In this document: one piece after another, positions 8,731-16,942 of the stretch
How the letters are laid out: each line of letters begins with the position of its first letter
Numbering within the stretch: position 1 is the first letter of the stretch
NCBI RefSeq assembly: GCF_007746075.1
Contig: NZ_CP036339.1
Location: 1,698,856 to 1,762,855, forward strand
DNA from: Lacipirellula limnantheis
GTDB taxonomy: Bacteria; Planctomycetota; Planctomycetia; Pirellulales; Lacipirellulaceae
Length of the DNA stretch: 64,000 nt
Direction: 5' to 3'
Position numbers and translations under genes: made by a program
The notes under the pieces: generated by a model
Seen by the model: only the letters and a program-made list of their open reading frames with translations
What the model was told of the DNA's origin: nothing
Databases searched by the model: none

Positions 8731-8958
8731 GGGCGGGAGGGTTCAGGCGTTGGGGTTCGGGGCGAGGAGTCAGGAGCCAAATAAATCGCCCAAGCGAGCC
8801 GCGGGGTTTCTCCCTGCGGCGCGCAGCGGTCAGGATTGTAGAAACGCCTTCACCCGCCGCAACGGCAGTTAACCCCTCCCGTGACCCGCGGTTAGGATGA
8901 TAGCAACGGATTTCCCTGCTTCACGCGCTGGCCGGCCCGGACCATTCGGAGGCATGCG

Positions 8959-9753
8959 ATGAGCCACAACTCGTTGGCGAACGCCCAACCAGCCCGAGAG
9001 TTCGTACCCGACCTGCGGCCGGTGACCATCGCCAGTTCGTCGCCTTTCGAGGAGACTGAAACGATCTGGGAGATCGATCAGACGCCCCATTGGCGTAGCG
9101 ACCCGCGCTATCGCGAGTTATCGGACCGATTGGATGAGGAGACTGGCAGTGCCGCCGTCTCGTATTGGCTGCTGGCAATCGCGGGCGTCACGCTGGCTGG
9201 CACCGCCTATGGCCTGCCCTTCTTCATTGTTGGCGCCATCTACGGATTCTGCATTGCGGGCGTCGTAAGCGTGGTTCTGGCGGCGCCGTTCGCGATCGCC
9301 GTTCGGACAATCGTTGGCACATGGCGCCACCCGCTGGCCGCCCCATGCTTTGGCGGCATCGTCGGTTTCCTTTCAACGGCCCCAGTCTGGAACGCACTAT
9401 GGAGAGACCCAGCCGGAGGCGGCATCTTCGTGTTTATCCTGGGCCCGATGACGACCACTGCGCTCGGCCAGATCGGCGCCTACCTGATGACACGACGCGA
9501 TGCGGCGGCGATGATCGCTGGCCGAGCGGCACGGCCGCGGTGGCAGATTTCGATTCGAGCGATGCTCGCAACGACCGCTTGGCTTGCCGCGACCTTGGCT
9601 GTCCTGCAAGCATGCGGGCTGTTGGGGCCAGCCGAGCTCGTTGGCATCGGCGTCTGGCTGCCATGGCAACTTTGCCTGCTGTGTCTCTTCTGGGCACTTA
9701 CAAAGCGAGCAGCACGGCTTGAGCAACTCGACGCTGAAGGCTGTTTCACGTGA
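8959..9753 (+). CDS. Multi-pass membrane protein of unknown function
   Basis: A 264-residue protein with a soluble N-terminal stretch of about 65 residues and then five or six hydrophobic segments (for example residues 68-115, 125-175 and 200-250). Near the C-terminus it has WQISIRAMLATTAWLAATLAVL, the planctomycete membrane segment also seen in several small proteins of this window. A GGAGG Shine-Dalgarno sequence lies 4 bp before the ATG at 8959. The last codons, GGCTGTTTCACGTGA, are part of the first parS site, so the stop codon lies inside a ParB-binding site. Function unknown. Confidence 0.75.
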   Translation: MSHNSLANAQPAREFVPDLRPVTIASSSPFEETETIWEIDQTPHWRSDPRYRELSDRLDEETGSAAVSYWLLAIAGVTLAGTAYGLPFFIVGAIYGFCIAGVVSVVLAAPFAIAVRTIVGTWRHPLAAPCFGGIVGFLSTAPVWNALWRDPAGGGIFVFILGPMTTTALGQIGAYLMTRRDAAAMIAGRAARPRWQISIRAMLATTAWLAATLAVLQACGLLGPAELVGIGVWLPWQLCLLCLFWALTKRAARLEQLDAEGCFT

Positions 9754-9757
9754 AACG
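9742..9757. promoter_or_regulatory. parS site 1
   Basis: TGTTTCACGTGAAACG matches the near-universal parS consensus TGTTTCACGTGAAACA at 15 of 16 positions. It overlaps the stop codon (9751-9753) of the upstream membrane-protein gene. Confidence 0.95.
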
Positions 9758-9785
9758 GCAGGGCGGCTGGTTGGTCTTCGGGGGG

Positions 9786-9801
9786 CGTTTCACGTGAAAC
9801 A
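9786..9801. promoter_or_regulatory. parS site 2
   Basis: CGTTTCACGTGAAACA matches parS at 15 of 16 positions. It begins 44 bp after the start of site 1. Confidence 0.95.
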
Positions 9802-9836
9802 TTGGCGACGCCGAAGACTCTCGGCGTCTTGACGGA

Positions 9837-9852
9837 TGTTTCACGTGGAACG
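9837..9852. promoter_or_regulatory. parS site 3
   Basis: TGTTTCACGTGGAACG matches parS at 14 of 16 positions; the palindrome core is broken by one A-to-G change. It begins 51 bp after site 2. Three sites in 111 bp next to parAB mark the centromere, and so probably the origin-proximal side of the chromosome. Confidence 0.9.
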
Positions 9853-9936
9853 TTTCGACGGAGGCCTGAAGCTGGAGGACCGATGGGATGAACCCCTCGG
9901 CTCGCCTTTGGAATTTGCGCCGCACAGAGCGCGATG

Positions 9937-11298
9937 CTACTCGAGCGGATTGATCACCAACCCGCTCAGCAGCTTCGGAAAGAAAAACGTGCTCTTGGCG
10001 GGCATCCGTTCACCGGCATTGGAGATGGCGCGGATGTGTTCGACGGTGGCGGGCATCACCAGGGCGGCGAGTTCGAAGCGGCCGCCGCTCCCCTCCTGGC
10101 CGGTGAGGTCGCGACCGGCGGCGTCTCCCTCGCGGAGGCCGACGGGGACCTCGTCGAGCGTGCGGACGTACTTCGGTGCGGGAAGGGTCGGTGCGGCGAG
10201 CAGCGTGTCGACGAGCAGCCGGTGCAAGATGCTCACCCCCAGCCCCTGCCACTCCTCGCAGTGGTCGGCCGAAATTTCTGCCATCCGCGACCGCCCGGCC
10301 TCGGTCAGGCGGGCCAACGTCCATCGGTCGTCTTCGGCGGTGTAGAGGCCGAGCGTTTCCTGTTCGCCTTCCGCTTCGATCTCCTCCCATAGCGTGATCG
10401 CCCGATCGGGCCCGCTCCCGGCAGGCTCCGTGTCGAAGGCGTCGCCCAGCTTCGCCTTCAGCTCGTCGGCAGTCATCGCCGGCAGGCCGCGGAACAGGCG
10501 GTGCGTCGGCAGGACGAGCATTCCCTCGTCGCTCATCGAGACGCACATCATCAGCACGAAGTTCGCGGGGTGCTCCGGCGAGAGTTCTTCGCCGCGCTCG
10601 TTCAACTCAGCGGCGAGGTCGTCGCGGAGGTTCAGGGCCGTCTCGTAGCGGTGGTGCCCGTCGGCAATGTAAACCGGCTTGCCGGCCAGCAGGGCCGAGA
10701 CCTGGTTGATGATGCTGATGTCGGTCACCGGCCAGACGCGGTGAATCGTGCCAAGATGGTCGGTCGCGATGAGCGGGGTTTGACCGACGATCGCGGCCTC
10801 GAGGATGTTTTGGGCTTCGTTCTTGGGGTCGGGGTACAGGCCAAAGATCTGGCTGAGGTTGGCGCGGCACGCCTTCCAAAGTTTAAACCGGTCGGCCTTG
10901 GCACCGCCGTGGGTCTCTTCGTGAGGGTGGATGTTTCCCTCGCCAAACTTCTCGAGCCGCGTGCGGCACATGAAGCCGCGGCGGGTGAACGTTTGGCCCC
11001 GCTCGACGAACTCCTGGTGGTAGACGTAGATCGCCGGATCGCCCTCGGTGAACAGCACTCCCTCGCGGAGCCAGTTGCGCAAGAACCGCGCCGCCCGCGA
11101 GTAGCGGTTGCTATGCTCGTCGTCGCCCGGCTCGTCGCGGTTGAGGATCAGCCGGACGACGTTGGCCGGGTGCTTCTTGTAGAGCTCGTCCTGTAGCGCC
11201 GGATCGATGACGTCGTACGGCGGGGCGATGACGTCGCTCAGCGAACCGACGTGGCCGAGGTCGTAACGGATGCCGCGAAAGGCGGAGATAGTGGGCAT
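9937..11298 (-). CDS. DUF1015-family protein
   Basis: A 453-residue member of the DUF1015 (COG4198) family. It opens with ISAFRGIRYD and VIAPPYDVID, the usual family start, and has HPHEETHGGAKADR at residues 124-137 and DGHHRYETAL beginning at 213. The DGHHR motif resembles that of ParB/sulfiredoxin-fold serine kinases such as SerK, so nucleotide or phosphotransfer chemistry has been suggested for the family, but the reaction is not established. Typical full length. The gene ends 85 bp from the parS cluster, and its C-terminal part is convergent with the upstream membrane-protein gene. Confidence 0.85.
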   Translation of the reverse strand: MPTISAFRGIRYDLGHVGSLSDVIAPPYDVIDPALQDELYKKHPANVVRLILNRDEPGDDEHSNRYSRAARFLRNWLREGVLFTEGDPAIYVYHQEFVERGQTFTRRGFMCRTRLEKFGEGNIHPHEETHGGAKADRFKLWKACRANLSQIFGLYPDPKNEAQNILEAAIVGQTPLIATDHLGTIHRVWPVTDISIINQVSALLAGKPVYIADGHHRYETALNLRDDLAAELNERGEELSPEHPANFVLMMCVSMSDEGMLVLPTHRLFRGLPAMTADELKAKLGDAFDTEPAGSGPDRAITLWEEIEAEGEQETLGLYTAEDDRWTLARLTEAGRSRMAEISADHCEEWQGLGVSILHRLLVDTLLAAPTLPAPKYVRTLDEVPVGLREGDAAGRDLTGQEGSGGRFELAALVMPATVEHIRAISNAGERMPAKSTFFFPKLLSGLVINPLE

Positions 11299-11336
11299 GG
11301 AGATTGGTCTTACGAATGTAACGAACTTCGAATCGG

Positions 11337-11367
11337 GGCGAGCCGGGAGGCGTCAGCCTCCGGAGCG
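11337..11367. repeat. Dispersed GCGAGCCGGG hairpin, copy 1
   Basis: The sequence GCGAGCCGGGAGGCGTCAGC followed by CTCCGGAG folds with GGAGGC pairing to GCCTCC around GTCA. A related copy (GCGAGCCGGGCGCGTAAGC, then TCCCGGAG) is at 14204-14233. This GCGAGCCGGG hairpin type is a repeat I recognise from planctomycete intergenic regions. Confidence 0.65.
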
Positions 11368-11470
11368 GAACGCCAAGTTTAAGCCTTCTAGCGACCCCCC
11401 GAAACCCTGCCGCGGAGACCCGACCAGCGTATACTTGATCTGTTGTGATGGTGCAGGCACTATATGGCTA

Positions 11471-11695
11471 ATGCATCCAAACAAGCACATTCGCGACGCT
11501 TTGAAGTACGCTCAGCAACGGGGTTGGCGCATCGTCATGTCGAATGGCCATGCCTACTGCCGAATTTATTGCGGCTTTGGTCATGCCGAGTGCAAGAAGT
11601 CGATTTGGTCAACGCCTCGCAATCCAGAAAACCACGCTAAGGACATTCGTCAATTCGTTGACGGCTGTCCGGGAGCAGGAAGCCATGAACCCTGA
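11471..11695 (+). CDS. Small HicA-like protein, first gene of a candidate toxin-antitoxin pair
   Basis: A 74-residue protein starting at the ATG at 11471, MHPNKHIRDALKYAQQRGW, followed by HAYCRIYCG, CKKSIWSTPRNPENHAKDIR and a C-terminal FVDGC. The pattern IRxALxYAxxxGW...SIWSTPxNPxNHAxxIRxxVDxC is a small family I have seen paired with a roughly 80-residue partner exactly as here. The single folded domain, close to the double-stranded-RNA-binding size, suggests a HicA-like RNase-type toxin; that is inference. It overlaps its partner by 11 bp. The frame extends upstream to 11270 but only overlaps the DUF1015 leader. Confidence 0.55.
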   Translation: MHPNKHIRDALKYAQQRGWRIVMSNGHAYCRIYCGFGHAECKKSIWSTPRNPENHAKDIRQFVDGCPGAGSHEP

Positions 11696-11924
11696 ATTTT
11701 ATCTGATCCTTCAAGCCGACGACCTTAACGACGACCTGGCAGACGCGGTCTACGAAGCCGGGTTTGATGACTCCAGCCTCATCATGCGGGGAGGCAATGC
11801 TGCGATCTGGATTCGCCACCGGCCGGGCGAATTGACAGAAATTGTGCGCGAGGCTTTGGGGCAAGCGAAGACGGGCGGCTTGCAGGTACTGCACGTTGAG
11901 ATGGAGAACGCGGTGTTTGCGTAG
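11685..11924 (+). CDS. Partner of the HicA-like protein (antitoxin candidate)
   Basis: A 79-residue protein from the ATG at 11685, preceded by AGGAAG: MNPEFYLILQADDLNDDLAD, then AVYEAGFDDSSLIMRGG and a C-terminal REALGQAKTGGLQVLHVEME. The layout F.L.L....D..ADA.YEAG.DD....G......R.A..L..AI..A...V is that of the usual second gene of this pair, and looks like a small alpha/beta antitoxin or sensor domain. Its 11-bp overlap with the first gene means the two are made together. An upstream in-frame extension is only the other gene read in another frame. Confidence 0.55.
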   Translation: MNPEFYLILQADDLNDDLADAVYEAGFDDSSLIMRGGNAAIWIRHRPGELTEIVREALGQAKTGGLQVLHVEMENAVFA

Positions 11925-11962
11925 CTCACACGGAGGCCGCTCGACTTGATCGCTACCTCAAG

Positions 11963-12439
11963 TCAGAGCCCTTGCTTGAGAACTTGGAATTTATGCCAAA
12001 CATTCTCTTCCGGCCCATCGCTCATGCGCTTGTAGCAGCAAGCTACAGGAAACGAAGCACCATCTCGCCAATAGATGGGATAACTCCCGGGGCCCGCGAT
12101 ATCGCTGTCCTCCTCCCAGTGGGCCCCGGTCTCGCTACGTCGAATCGCTTCGCCGACGTAAGCGCCGTAGGCAAGAGCGAGCCCGTTCATACCGTTTTCG
12201 TCGCCGCGTGCTTGATACTCGTCGTGGAGTTTCGCAAGCAGCTCTTCGACTCGCTCAATCGACTCCGTCGAGAAGTCCAAGTCGACATTCTCGTTCTGAG
12301 CCATATCAACGGCTTCTTCGGCGAGCCAAGCCATTTTTTCCTTAAGGCTGGCGAAGGTAGGTACACTACGCGAACGCACAGCGCGCACGGCCGCGAAAGC
12401 GATGGCAACTAATACGACTGCTAACGCAATCCATTTCAT
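11963..12439 (-). CDS. Membrane-anchored protein of unknown function
   Basis: A 158-residue protein from an ATG at 12439 (MKWIALAVVLVAIAFAAVRA), giving an N-terminal transmembrane anchor. An alternative start lies 8 codons upstream. The soluble part has FSTESIERVEELLAKLHDEY, then GLALAYGAYVGEAIRR, HWEEDS and a C-terminal ENVWHKFQVL. I recognise the SI..VE..L...GLA..YGAYVGE.IRR...NVW.KFQVL pattern as a widespread uncharacterised domain, sometimes found among immunity-like proteins. No function can be assigned. Confidence 0.65.
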   Translation of the reverse strand: MKWIALAVVLVAIAFAAVRAVRSRSVPTFASLKEKMAWLAEEAVDMAQNENVDLDFSTESIERVEELLAKLHDEYQARGDENGMNGLALAYGAYVGEAIRRSETGAHWEEDSDIAGPGSYPIYWRDGASFPVACCYKRMSDGPEENVWHKFQVLKQGL

Positions 12440-12499
12440 TGCGTGCCCCGTACTCAGCGTCAAAAGAATTCCGCTTCATCGGGCAAACAGAAGCGGAGG

Positions 12500-12520
12500 G
12501 CGCTTCGTTTGGCGAAGCGT
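12500..12520 (-). terminator. Hairpin after the TAT tRNA
   Basis: GCGCTTCG and CGAAGCGT form an 8-bp stem around a TTTGG loop just downstream of the minus-strand tRNA. No T-run follows, so processing or weak termination are both possible. Confidence 0.4.
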
Positions 12521-12528
12521 CTCGCCAG

Positions 12529-12601
12529 TGCTCCCGGCTGGAATTGAACCAGCGACGCACGGCTTATAAGGCTGTCGCTCTCACCACTGAGCTACGGGAG
12601 C
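12529..12601 (-). tRNA. tRNA with anticodon TAT (Ile, AUA codon)
   Basis: A 73-nt cloverleaf on the minus strand: acceptor GCTCCCG/CGGGAGC, D-stem GCTC/GAGC, anticodon stem ACAGC/GCCGT with loop CTTATAA, and T-arm GCTGG-TTCAATT-CCAGC. The anticodon reads TAT, i.e. isoleucine for AUA. The anticodon stem has one A-C mismatch. Bacteria usually read AUA with a lysidine-modified CAT tRNA, and a CAT tRNA with Ile2-like features also occurs in this window (33122-33194). Confidence 0.85.
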
Positions 12602-12661
12602 AGGGGTGAACCTGCTCCCGCATATGATCAGCGATTGGCGTTGGCGATTCGGCATGACGGC

Positions 12662-14020
12662 TTAATACCGGTAGTACTCAGGCTTGTACGGCCCTTCGAC
12701 CGGGATGCCAAGGTACTCGGCTTGCTTCGCCGTGAGCTTCGTCAGCTGCACGCCAAGCTTACCAAGATGCAAGCGAGCCACTTCCTCGTCGAGCTTCTTC
12801 GGCAGCACATGGACGCCCAGCGGGTAGTCCTTCGGGTGTTGCCACAGGGCGAGCTGGGCCAGGACCTGGTTGGTGAAGCTCGCGCTCATCACGAACGACG
12901 GGTGGCCGGTGGCGCAGCCGAGATTCACCAGGCGGCCTTCGGCCAGGATGAGGATCGAGCGGCCCGTGCTCTTGAGTGTGTATTTGTCGACGGCGCCGAC
13001 GTCGGCCGGCTTGATCCGTTCCTTCGTCGCGCGCCCCGCCTTCACTTCGCCGTTGAGCCAGGCCATGTCGATCTCCAGATCGAAGTGGCCAATGTTGCAC
13101 ACGATGGCGTCGTTCTTCATCTTCGCCATGTGCTCGCCGGTGATGATGTCGCGGCAGCCCGTGGTCGTGACGAAGATGTCGCCCTGCGGGGCGGCCTCTT
13201 CCATGGTGACGACCTGGTAGCCCTCCATCGCGGCCTGGAGGGCGATGATCGGATCGATCTCGGTGATCAGCACGCGGGCGCCGAGGCCGCGCAGCGATTG
13301 GGCCGAGCCCTTGCCGACGTCGCCATATCCGGCGACGACGCAGACCTTGCCGGCGACCATCACGTCGGTCGCTCGCTTGATGCCGTCGGCCAGCGACTCG
13401 CGGCAACCGTACAGGTTGTCGAACTTGCTCTTCGTGCACGAGTCGTTGACGTTGATCGCGGGAACCTTCAGCTCGCCGCGTTCATGCATTTGGTAGAGGC
13501 GATGGACGCCCGTCGTCGTCTCTTCGCTCAGGCCGCGGATGTTCTCGAGAAACTCGGGGTACTTGTTGTGGACCATGGCGGTGAGGTCGCCGCCGTCGTC
13601 GAGGATCATGTTCAGCGGTTCGCCGCTGGGGAAGAAGAGGGTCTGCTCGATGCACCAATCGAACTCTTCTTCGGTCATCCCCTTCCAGGCGTAAACGGCG
13701 AAGCCCGCCTTGGCGATCGCACAAGCGGCGTGATCCTGGGTGCTGAAGATATTGCAGCTACTCCAGGTGACCTCGGCGCCCAGCTCGGCCAGCGTCTCAA
13801 TAAGGACCGCCGTCTGGATGGTCATGTGGAGGCAACCGGCGATGCGAGCCCCTGCGAGCGGCTTCGACTTGCCGTACTTTTCGCGCAGAGCCATCAGGCC
13901 CGGCATTTCGTTTTGGGCGAGTTCGATCTCTTGGCGGCCCCACTTGGCGAGCTTCTCAAACTGCTCGGGGGAACAATCCAGCACCTTGTACGGCAGACGT
14001 TCGGTGGCAACCTGGGACAC
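12662..14020 (-). CDS. ahcY: Adenosylhomocysteinase
   Basis: A 452-residue S-adenosylhomocysteine hydrolase, which splits SAH into adenosine and homocysteine in the methyl cycle. Visible family motifs are [34 protein letters not shown], the NAD-binding Rossmann segment [35 protein letters not shown] (substrate/catalytic region), [16 protein letters not shown], and the C-terminal KPEYYRY that reaches into the neighbouring subunit's NAD site. Length is normal. It is transcribed alone. The leader contains a 7-bp dyad (AGTGGAC...GTCCACT), but I could not match it to a known SAH or SAM riboswitch. Confidence 0.97.
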   Translation of the reverse strand: MSQVATERLPYKVLDCSPEQFEKLAKWGRQEIELAQNEMPGLMALREKYGKSKPLAGARIAGCLHMTIQTAVLIETLAELGAEVTWSSCNIFSTQDHAACAIAKAGFAVYAWKGMTEEEFDWCIEQTLFFPSGEPLNMILDDGGDLTAMVHNKYPEFLENIRGLSEETTTGVHRLYQMHERGELKVPAINVNDSCTKSKFDNLYGCRESLADGIKRATDVMVAGKVCVVAGYGDVGKGSAQSLRGLGARVLITEIDPIIALQAAMEGYQVVTMEEAAPQGDIFVTTTGCRDIITGEHMAKMKNDAIVCNIGHFDLEIDMAWLNGEVKAGRATKERIKPADVGAVDKYTLKSTGRSILILAEGRLVNLGCATGHPSFVMSASFTNQVLAQLALWQHPKDYPLGVHVLPKKLDEEVARLHLGKLGVQLTKLTAKQAEYLGIPVEGPYKPEYYRY

Positions 14021-14276
14021 GTTAAACTCACTCCTGTGAAAGTATCAAATGGCCGTCGGCAACGGGTCGACGACGGGGTATGGCGTGAGTGGACGGACGT
14101 CCACTAATTCCGCACATTGGCGGCGGCGAGGCGTGACGACATAGATGTAGAGTCTAATGGCGAATTCGCTCGCCGCCTAGCCAGTGGCGGGCCGACGGCG
14201 ACTGGCGAGCCGGGCGCGTAAGCTCCCGGAGCGTTCAGGTTTCCCCCCCGTAGGGAGGCTTCGCCAAACCCCCAAC
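14021..14276. other. Gene-free leader of ahcY with a dyad and a dispersed hairpin repeat
   Basis: 256 bp between ahcY and trpF. It contains the inverted repeat AGTGGAC/GTCCACT at 14088-14094 and 14099-14105, and a GCGAGCCGGG-type hairpin repeat at 14204-14233. The dyad lies about 70-85 bp upstream of ahcY and could be an operator or a leader stem. No open frame of gene-like character is seen. Confidence 0.5.
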
Positions 14277-15008
14277 TTAAGATTCAAGCGACTCGAACGC
14301 TGCTTTCGCCGCGGCGACAAAATCCCGGACCTTCACAGGATCCTTCTTCCCGGGCGAAGACTCTACCCCGCTGGCCACATCGACCGCCATCGGCCGCACG
14401 ATGCGGATCGCCTCGGCGACGTTGTCGGGGGTGAGCCCGCCGGCAAGGATCAGCGGCGTGTCTCCCAGCCATTTTCGATGATCTACCAATCCCACCCAAG
14501 AAACCGTCTCACCAGTCCCGCCGTAACGACCGGGCGTGAAAGCGTCGATGAGCACGGCGGCTGGGCGACGACCGGCTATCTCACAAGCATTGACGTCGCT
14601 AGCAATCGCAGCCACGCCACGATCATCAAAACGACAAGCGCGAATAACATTGCAACGATGTGTTACCAGGACGTCCCGACTGCCTCTGCGAGCCGCTCTT
14701 CTTGCAACTTTTGGAATCTCCGCCATGTAGTCAGGAGATTCATCGCCGTGCAATTGAATGTTCGCAATCCCGATCTCGTTGACGACGCGTCTGATCGTTT
14801 CGATCTCGGCGTTAACGAAAACACCCGTTGATCGCGGCTGTGAGTACGCGGGATATTCGACTTCTTCGGCTATCGACTTCGCTTCAAAAATGGTGACGCA
14901 GCGCGGGCTCTTCTCATAAAAATTCAGCCCAATCGCATCGGCGCCAGCATCGACCGCGGCGATGGCGTCTTCGACGTTCGTAATGCCGCAGATCTTGATG
15001 CGAAACAT
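14277..15008 (-). CDS. trpF: Phosphoribosylanthranilate isomerase
   Basis: A 243-residue (beta/alpha)8 enzyme of tryptophan biosynthesis. It starts MFRIKICGITNVEDAIAAVD, where the cysteine of KICG is the general base, and contains GLNFYEKSPR, IQLHGDE, LILAGGLTPDNV and the phosphate-binding VDVASGVESSPGKKD near the C-terminus. Family members average about 205-215 residues; the extra length lies in residues 95-150, an Arg-rich insert. No other trp genes are nearby, which is usual for dispersed planctomycete biosynthetic genes. Confidence 0.93.
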   Translation of the reverse strand: MFRIKICGITNVEDAIAAVDAGADAIGLNFYEKSPRCVTIFEAKSIAEEVEYPAYSQPRSTGVFVNAEIETIRRVVNEIGIANIQLHGDESPDYMAEIPKVARRAARRGSRDVLVTHRCNVIRACRFDDRGVAAIASDVNACEIAGRRPAAVLIDAFTPGRYGGTGETVSWVGLVDHRKWLGDTPLILAGGLTPDNVAEAIRIVRPMAVDVASGVESSPGKKDPVKVRDFVAAAKAAFESLES

Positions 15009-15048
15009 TTTGCGTTAGTCAGTTGTCAGTGGCGATGAGGTGGCGACC

Positions 15049-15121
15049 GTCATTCTGAGCGTAGCGAAGAATCTAGAAATCGCGTTCGTCACGCCAGATC
15101 CTTCGCTCCGCTCAGGATGAC
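15049..15121. repeat. Dispersed palindrome (GTCATTCTGAGC type)
   Basis: GTCATTCTGAGCGTAGCGAA(GAATCT) at 15049-15074 pairs with (AGATCC)TTCGCTCCGCTCAGGATGAC at 15096-15121, with only three mismatches over 26 bp. This is a well-known type of dispersed intergenic hairpin repeat. It lies upstream of trpF in the 359-bp gap before the ExeA-like gene; the rest of that gap shows nothing gene-like. Confidence 0.8.
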
Positions 15122-15367
15122 ACGCTAGCTGGTTCGCCAAGCCATTCTCTCCGCCCCAATCCAGCAGCCGCTACGATCCGCCGAATCTTCCTAGCAGGCA
15201 AACTTCCGCTATCACTTGAAGCCAGCTTACTCCGGGCGCCGATCAAACGCCACGGAAGGTCAACTTCACAGGAAGCACCGCCGCACTCCGCCGGCCATCT
15301 TGAGATCGCCCGCCCCGATCTCGCCAGCCGAACCGGCCCAGTGCGACGCAGCGATAGGATACCACGG

Positions 15368-16936
15368 ATGACCCAGCAAACGACCAACGCAGAGCGGCGC
15401 CCTTTTCTCTCGGCGCCCAGCCCCAAACGTTACTTCGCGGCCGCAGCCATTGAAGAGGCGCGGTTGCGAATTGTACGCGCCATCGCGCGAAACGAAGGGC
15501 CTGCGATTTTGGTCGGCGGCGCGGGGACCGGCAAATCGCTCCTGTTGGCGGTGCTCGCCGAGCAGTTCGCGCCTCGCGTGGCGGTCGTCACGCTGGCAGG
15601 CGCCCAGCTCTGTACTCGGCGAGCCTTGCTGCAGATGATTCTCTGCGAGCTTGGCCTCCCTTATCGCGGCATGGACGAAGGCGAACTACGACTCTCGATT
15701 CAGCAACATCTCCGCGGGAAAGAGGGCCCGCGACGCCTGGTGCTGTTCGTTGACGAAGCCGACTCGCTTCCCGTCCGCTTACTGGAGGAGTTGCGCGTTC
15801 TCACCAACGTCGCCGCCGAAGGAATGCCGCTGGTGAGCCTGGTGCTCGCCGGCGGGCCGATCCTAGAAGAACGGTTCGCCGAGCCGGGGCTGGAGAAGTT
15901 CAGCCAGCGGATTGCCGCCCGCTGTTACCTGGCTCCGTTCGGTCGCGAGGAGACGCTGCAGTATGTGCGCTCCCAAGTTGCGGCCGTGGGAATGAAGCCC
16001 GAGAGGCTGTTCGCCGCCGACGCACTCGAAGCGATCTACGCGGCGACCGGCGGAGTGCCGCGCGTGGTCAATCAGCTGGGCGATCAACTGTGGTGGATGG
16101 CGGAGGAAACCGGCTGTCGCCCGCTCGACGCGACGCTCGTGCAACAGGCCTGGTCGGACCTGCAGCAGCTACCGGCGCCCTGGAATCATGACGGCGCCGA
16201 GAGGAAAGACGCTGCGGTTGGCAGCTCAGTCATTGAATTCGGCGAACTCGATGGCGCCGCCTTCGGCTATGAGTCGCCGGCCGATGACGAGGATGCCGAT
16301 GACGAGATGCCGGCGTCGATTCCGATCGCCTCCGGCCGGTCGGGGAGGCAGGTCCTCGAAGTCGACCCTCTCGACGTCACCCTGGACGCAGCGGAGTATC
16401 TGCTCGACAGCTTCGACCACTTCGCAGAGTTCGGCGCCTTGGAACTGCGAGCGGCAGATCCTCCAGAGCCTGCGCCCGCAGAGGAGCCCGACCAACCGGC
16501 AGCGTCGAATCCGTTCGACGAACCATTCGAGGAAGAAGAGATCGTACTCGATCCATACGCCGCGTTTGAGTCGGAACTGCTGCGATCGGCGCCGCAAGTG
16601 ATCAATCGACTCGATCGGGCTTTCGCCAGCGAGTTGCACCGGTGCGTGAAAATGGCGACGAGCAAGCCGTCGCCGACAGGGCGTCAGAGCGCCGCGGCGA
16701 AACCGGCGGCAGTGAGCGCCGCGGCGTCCGCTGGGACCGCACTATTGGAGCCGCCAATTCGCCTGCACGAAATCCGGCAGGCGGAGGTCGAAAACGCCTC
16801 TGCGGGCAAATTGGTGGCCGGCGACCTGCTGATTATCGAGGACGACGACGCCACGACCGCGGCGGTAGTGCAAGGACGGCAATTCCGACGGTTGTTTAGC
16901 AACCTGGAATCCGCCTCGAAATCACACATGGCTTAG
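15368..16936 (+). CDS. ExeA/GspA-like AAA+ ATPase
   Basis: A 522-residue protein from the ATG at 15368. Residues 1-270 form an AAA+ module of the ExeA (AAA_22/MSHA MshM) type: Walker A GGAGTGKS at 50-57, Walker B VLFVDEAD at 125-132, then RLLEELRVLTN and GGVPRVVNQLGDQ, the sensor-2-like arginine region. The C-terminal 250 residues are acidic, Pro/Ala-rich and low in complexity, unlike the peptidoglycan-binding tail of true ExeA. Such ATPases assist assembly of secretion or pilus complexes or act on DNA transposition; the context does not decide. The ORF could start 9 codons earlier, but the chosen ATG fits the family start. Confidence 0.8.
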   Translation: MTQQTTNAERRPFLSAPSPKRYFAAAAIEEARLRIVRAIARNEGPAILVGGAGTGKSLLLAVLAEQFAPRVAVVTLAGAQLCTRRALLQMILCELGLPYRGMDEGELRLSIQQHLRGKEGPRRLVLFVDEADSLPVRLLEELRVLTNVAAEGMPLVSLVLAGGPILEERFAEPGLEKFSQRIAARCYLAPFGREETLQYVRSQVAAVGMKPERLFAADALEAIYAATGGVPRVVNQLGDQLWWMAEETGCRPLDATLVQQAWSDLQQLPAPWNHDGAERKDAAVGSSVIEFGELDGAAFGYESPADDEDADDEMPASIPIASGRSGRQVLEVDPLDVTLDAAEYLLDSFDHFAEFGALELRAADPPEPAPAEEPDQPAASNPFDEPFEEEEIVLDPYAAFESELLRSAPQVINRLDRAFASELHRCVKMATSKPSPTGRQSAAAKPAAVSAAASAGTALLEPPIRLHEIRQAEVENASAGKLVAGDLLIIEDDDATTAAVVQGRQFRRLFSNLESASKSHMA

Positions 16937-16942
16937 GCCAGG

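Noticed and set aside
10010-10546. 178-codon minus-strand frame
   Set aside because: Out-of-frame shadow of the DUF1015 gene.
12635-14107. 490-codon plus-strand open frame
   Set aside because: It lies wholly opposite ahcY; high-GC codon structure leaves long antisense frames open, and the translation has no family character.
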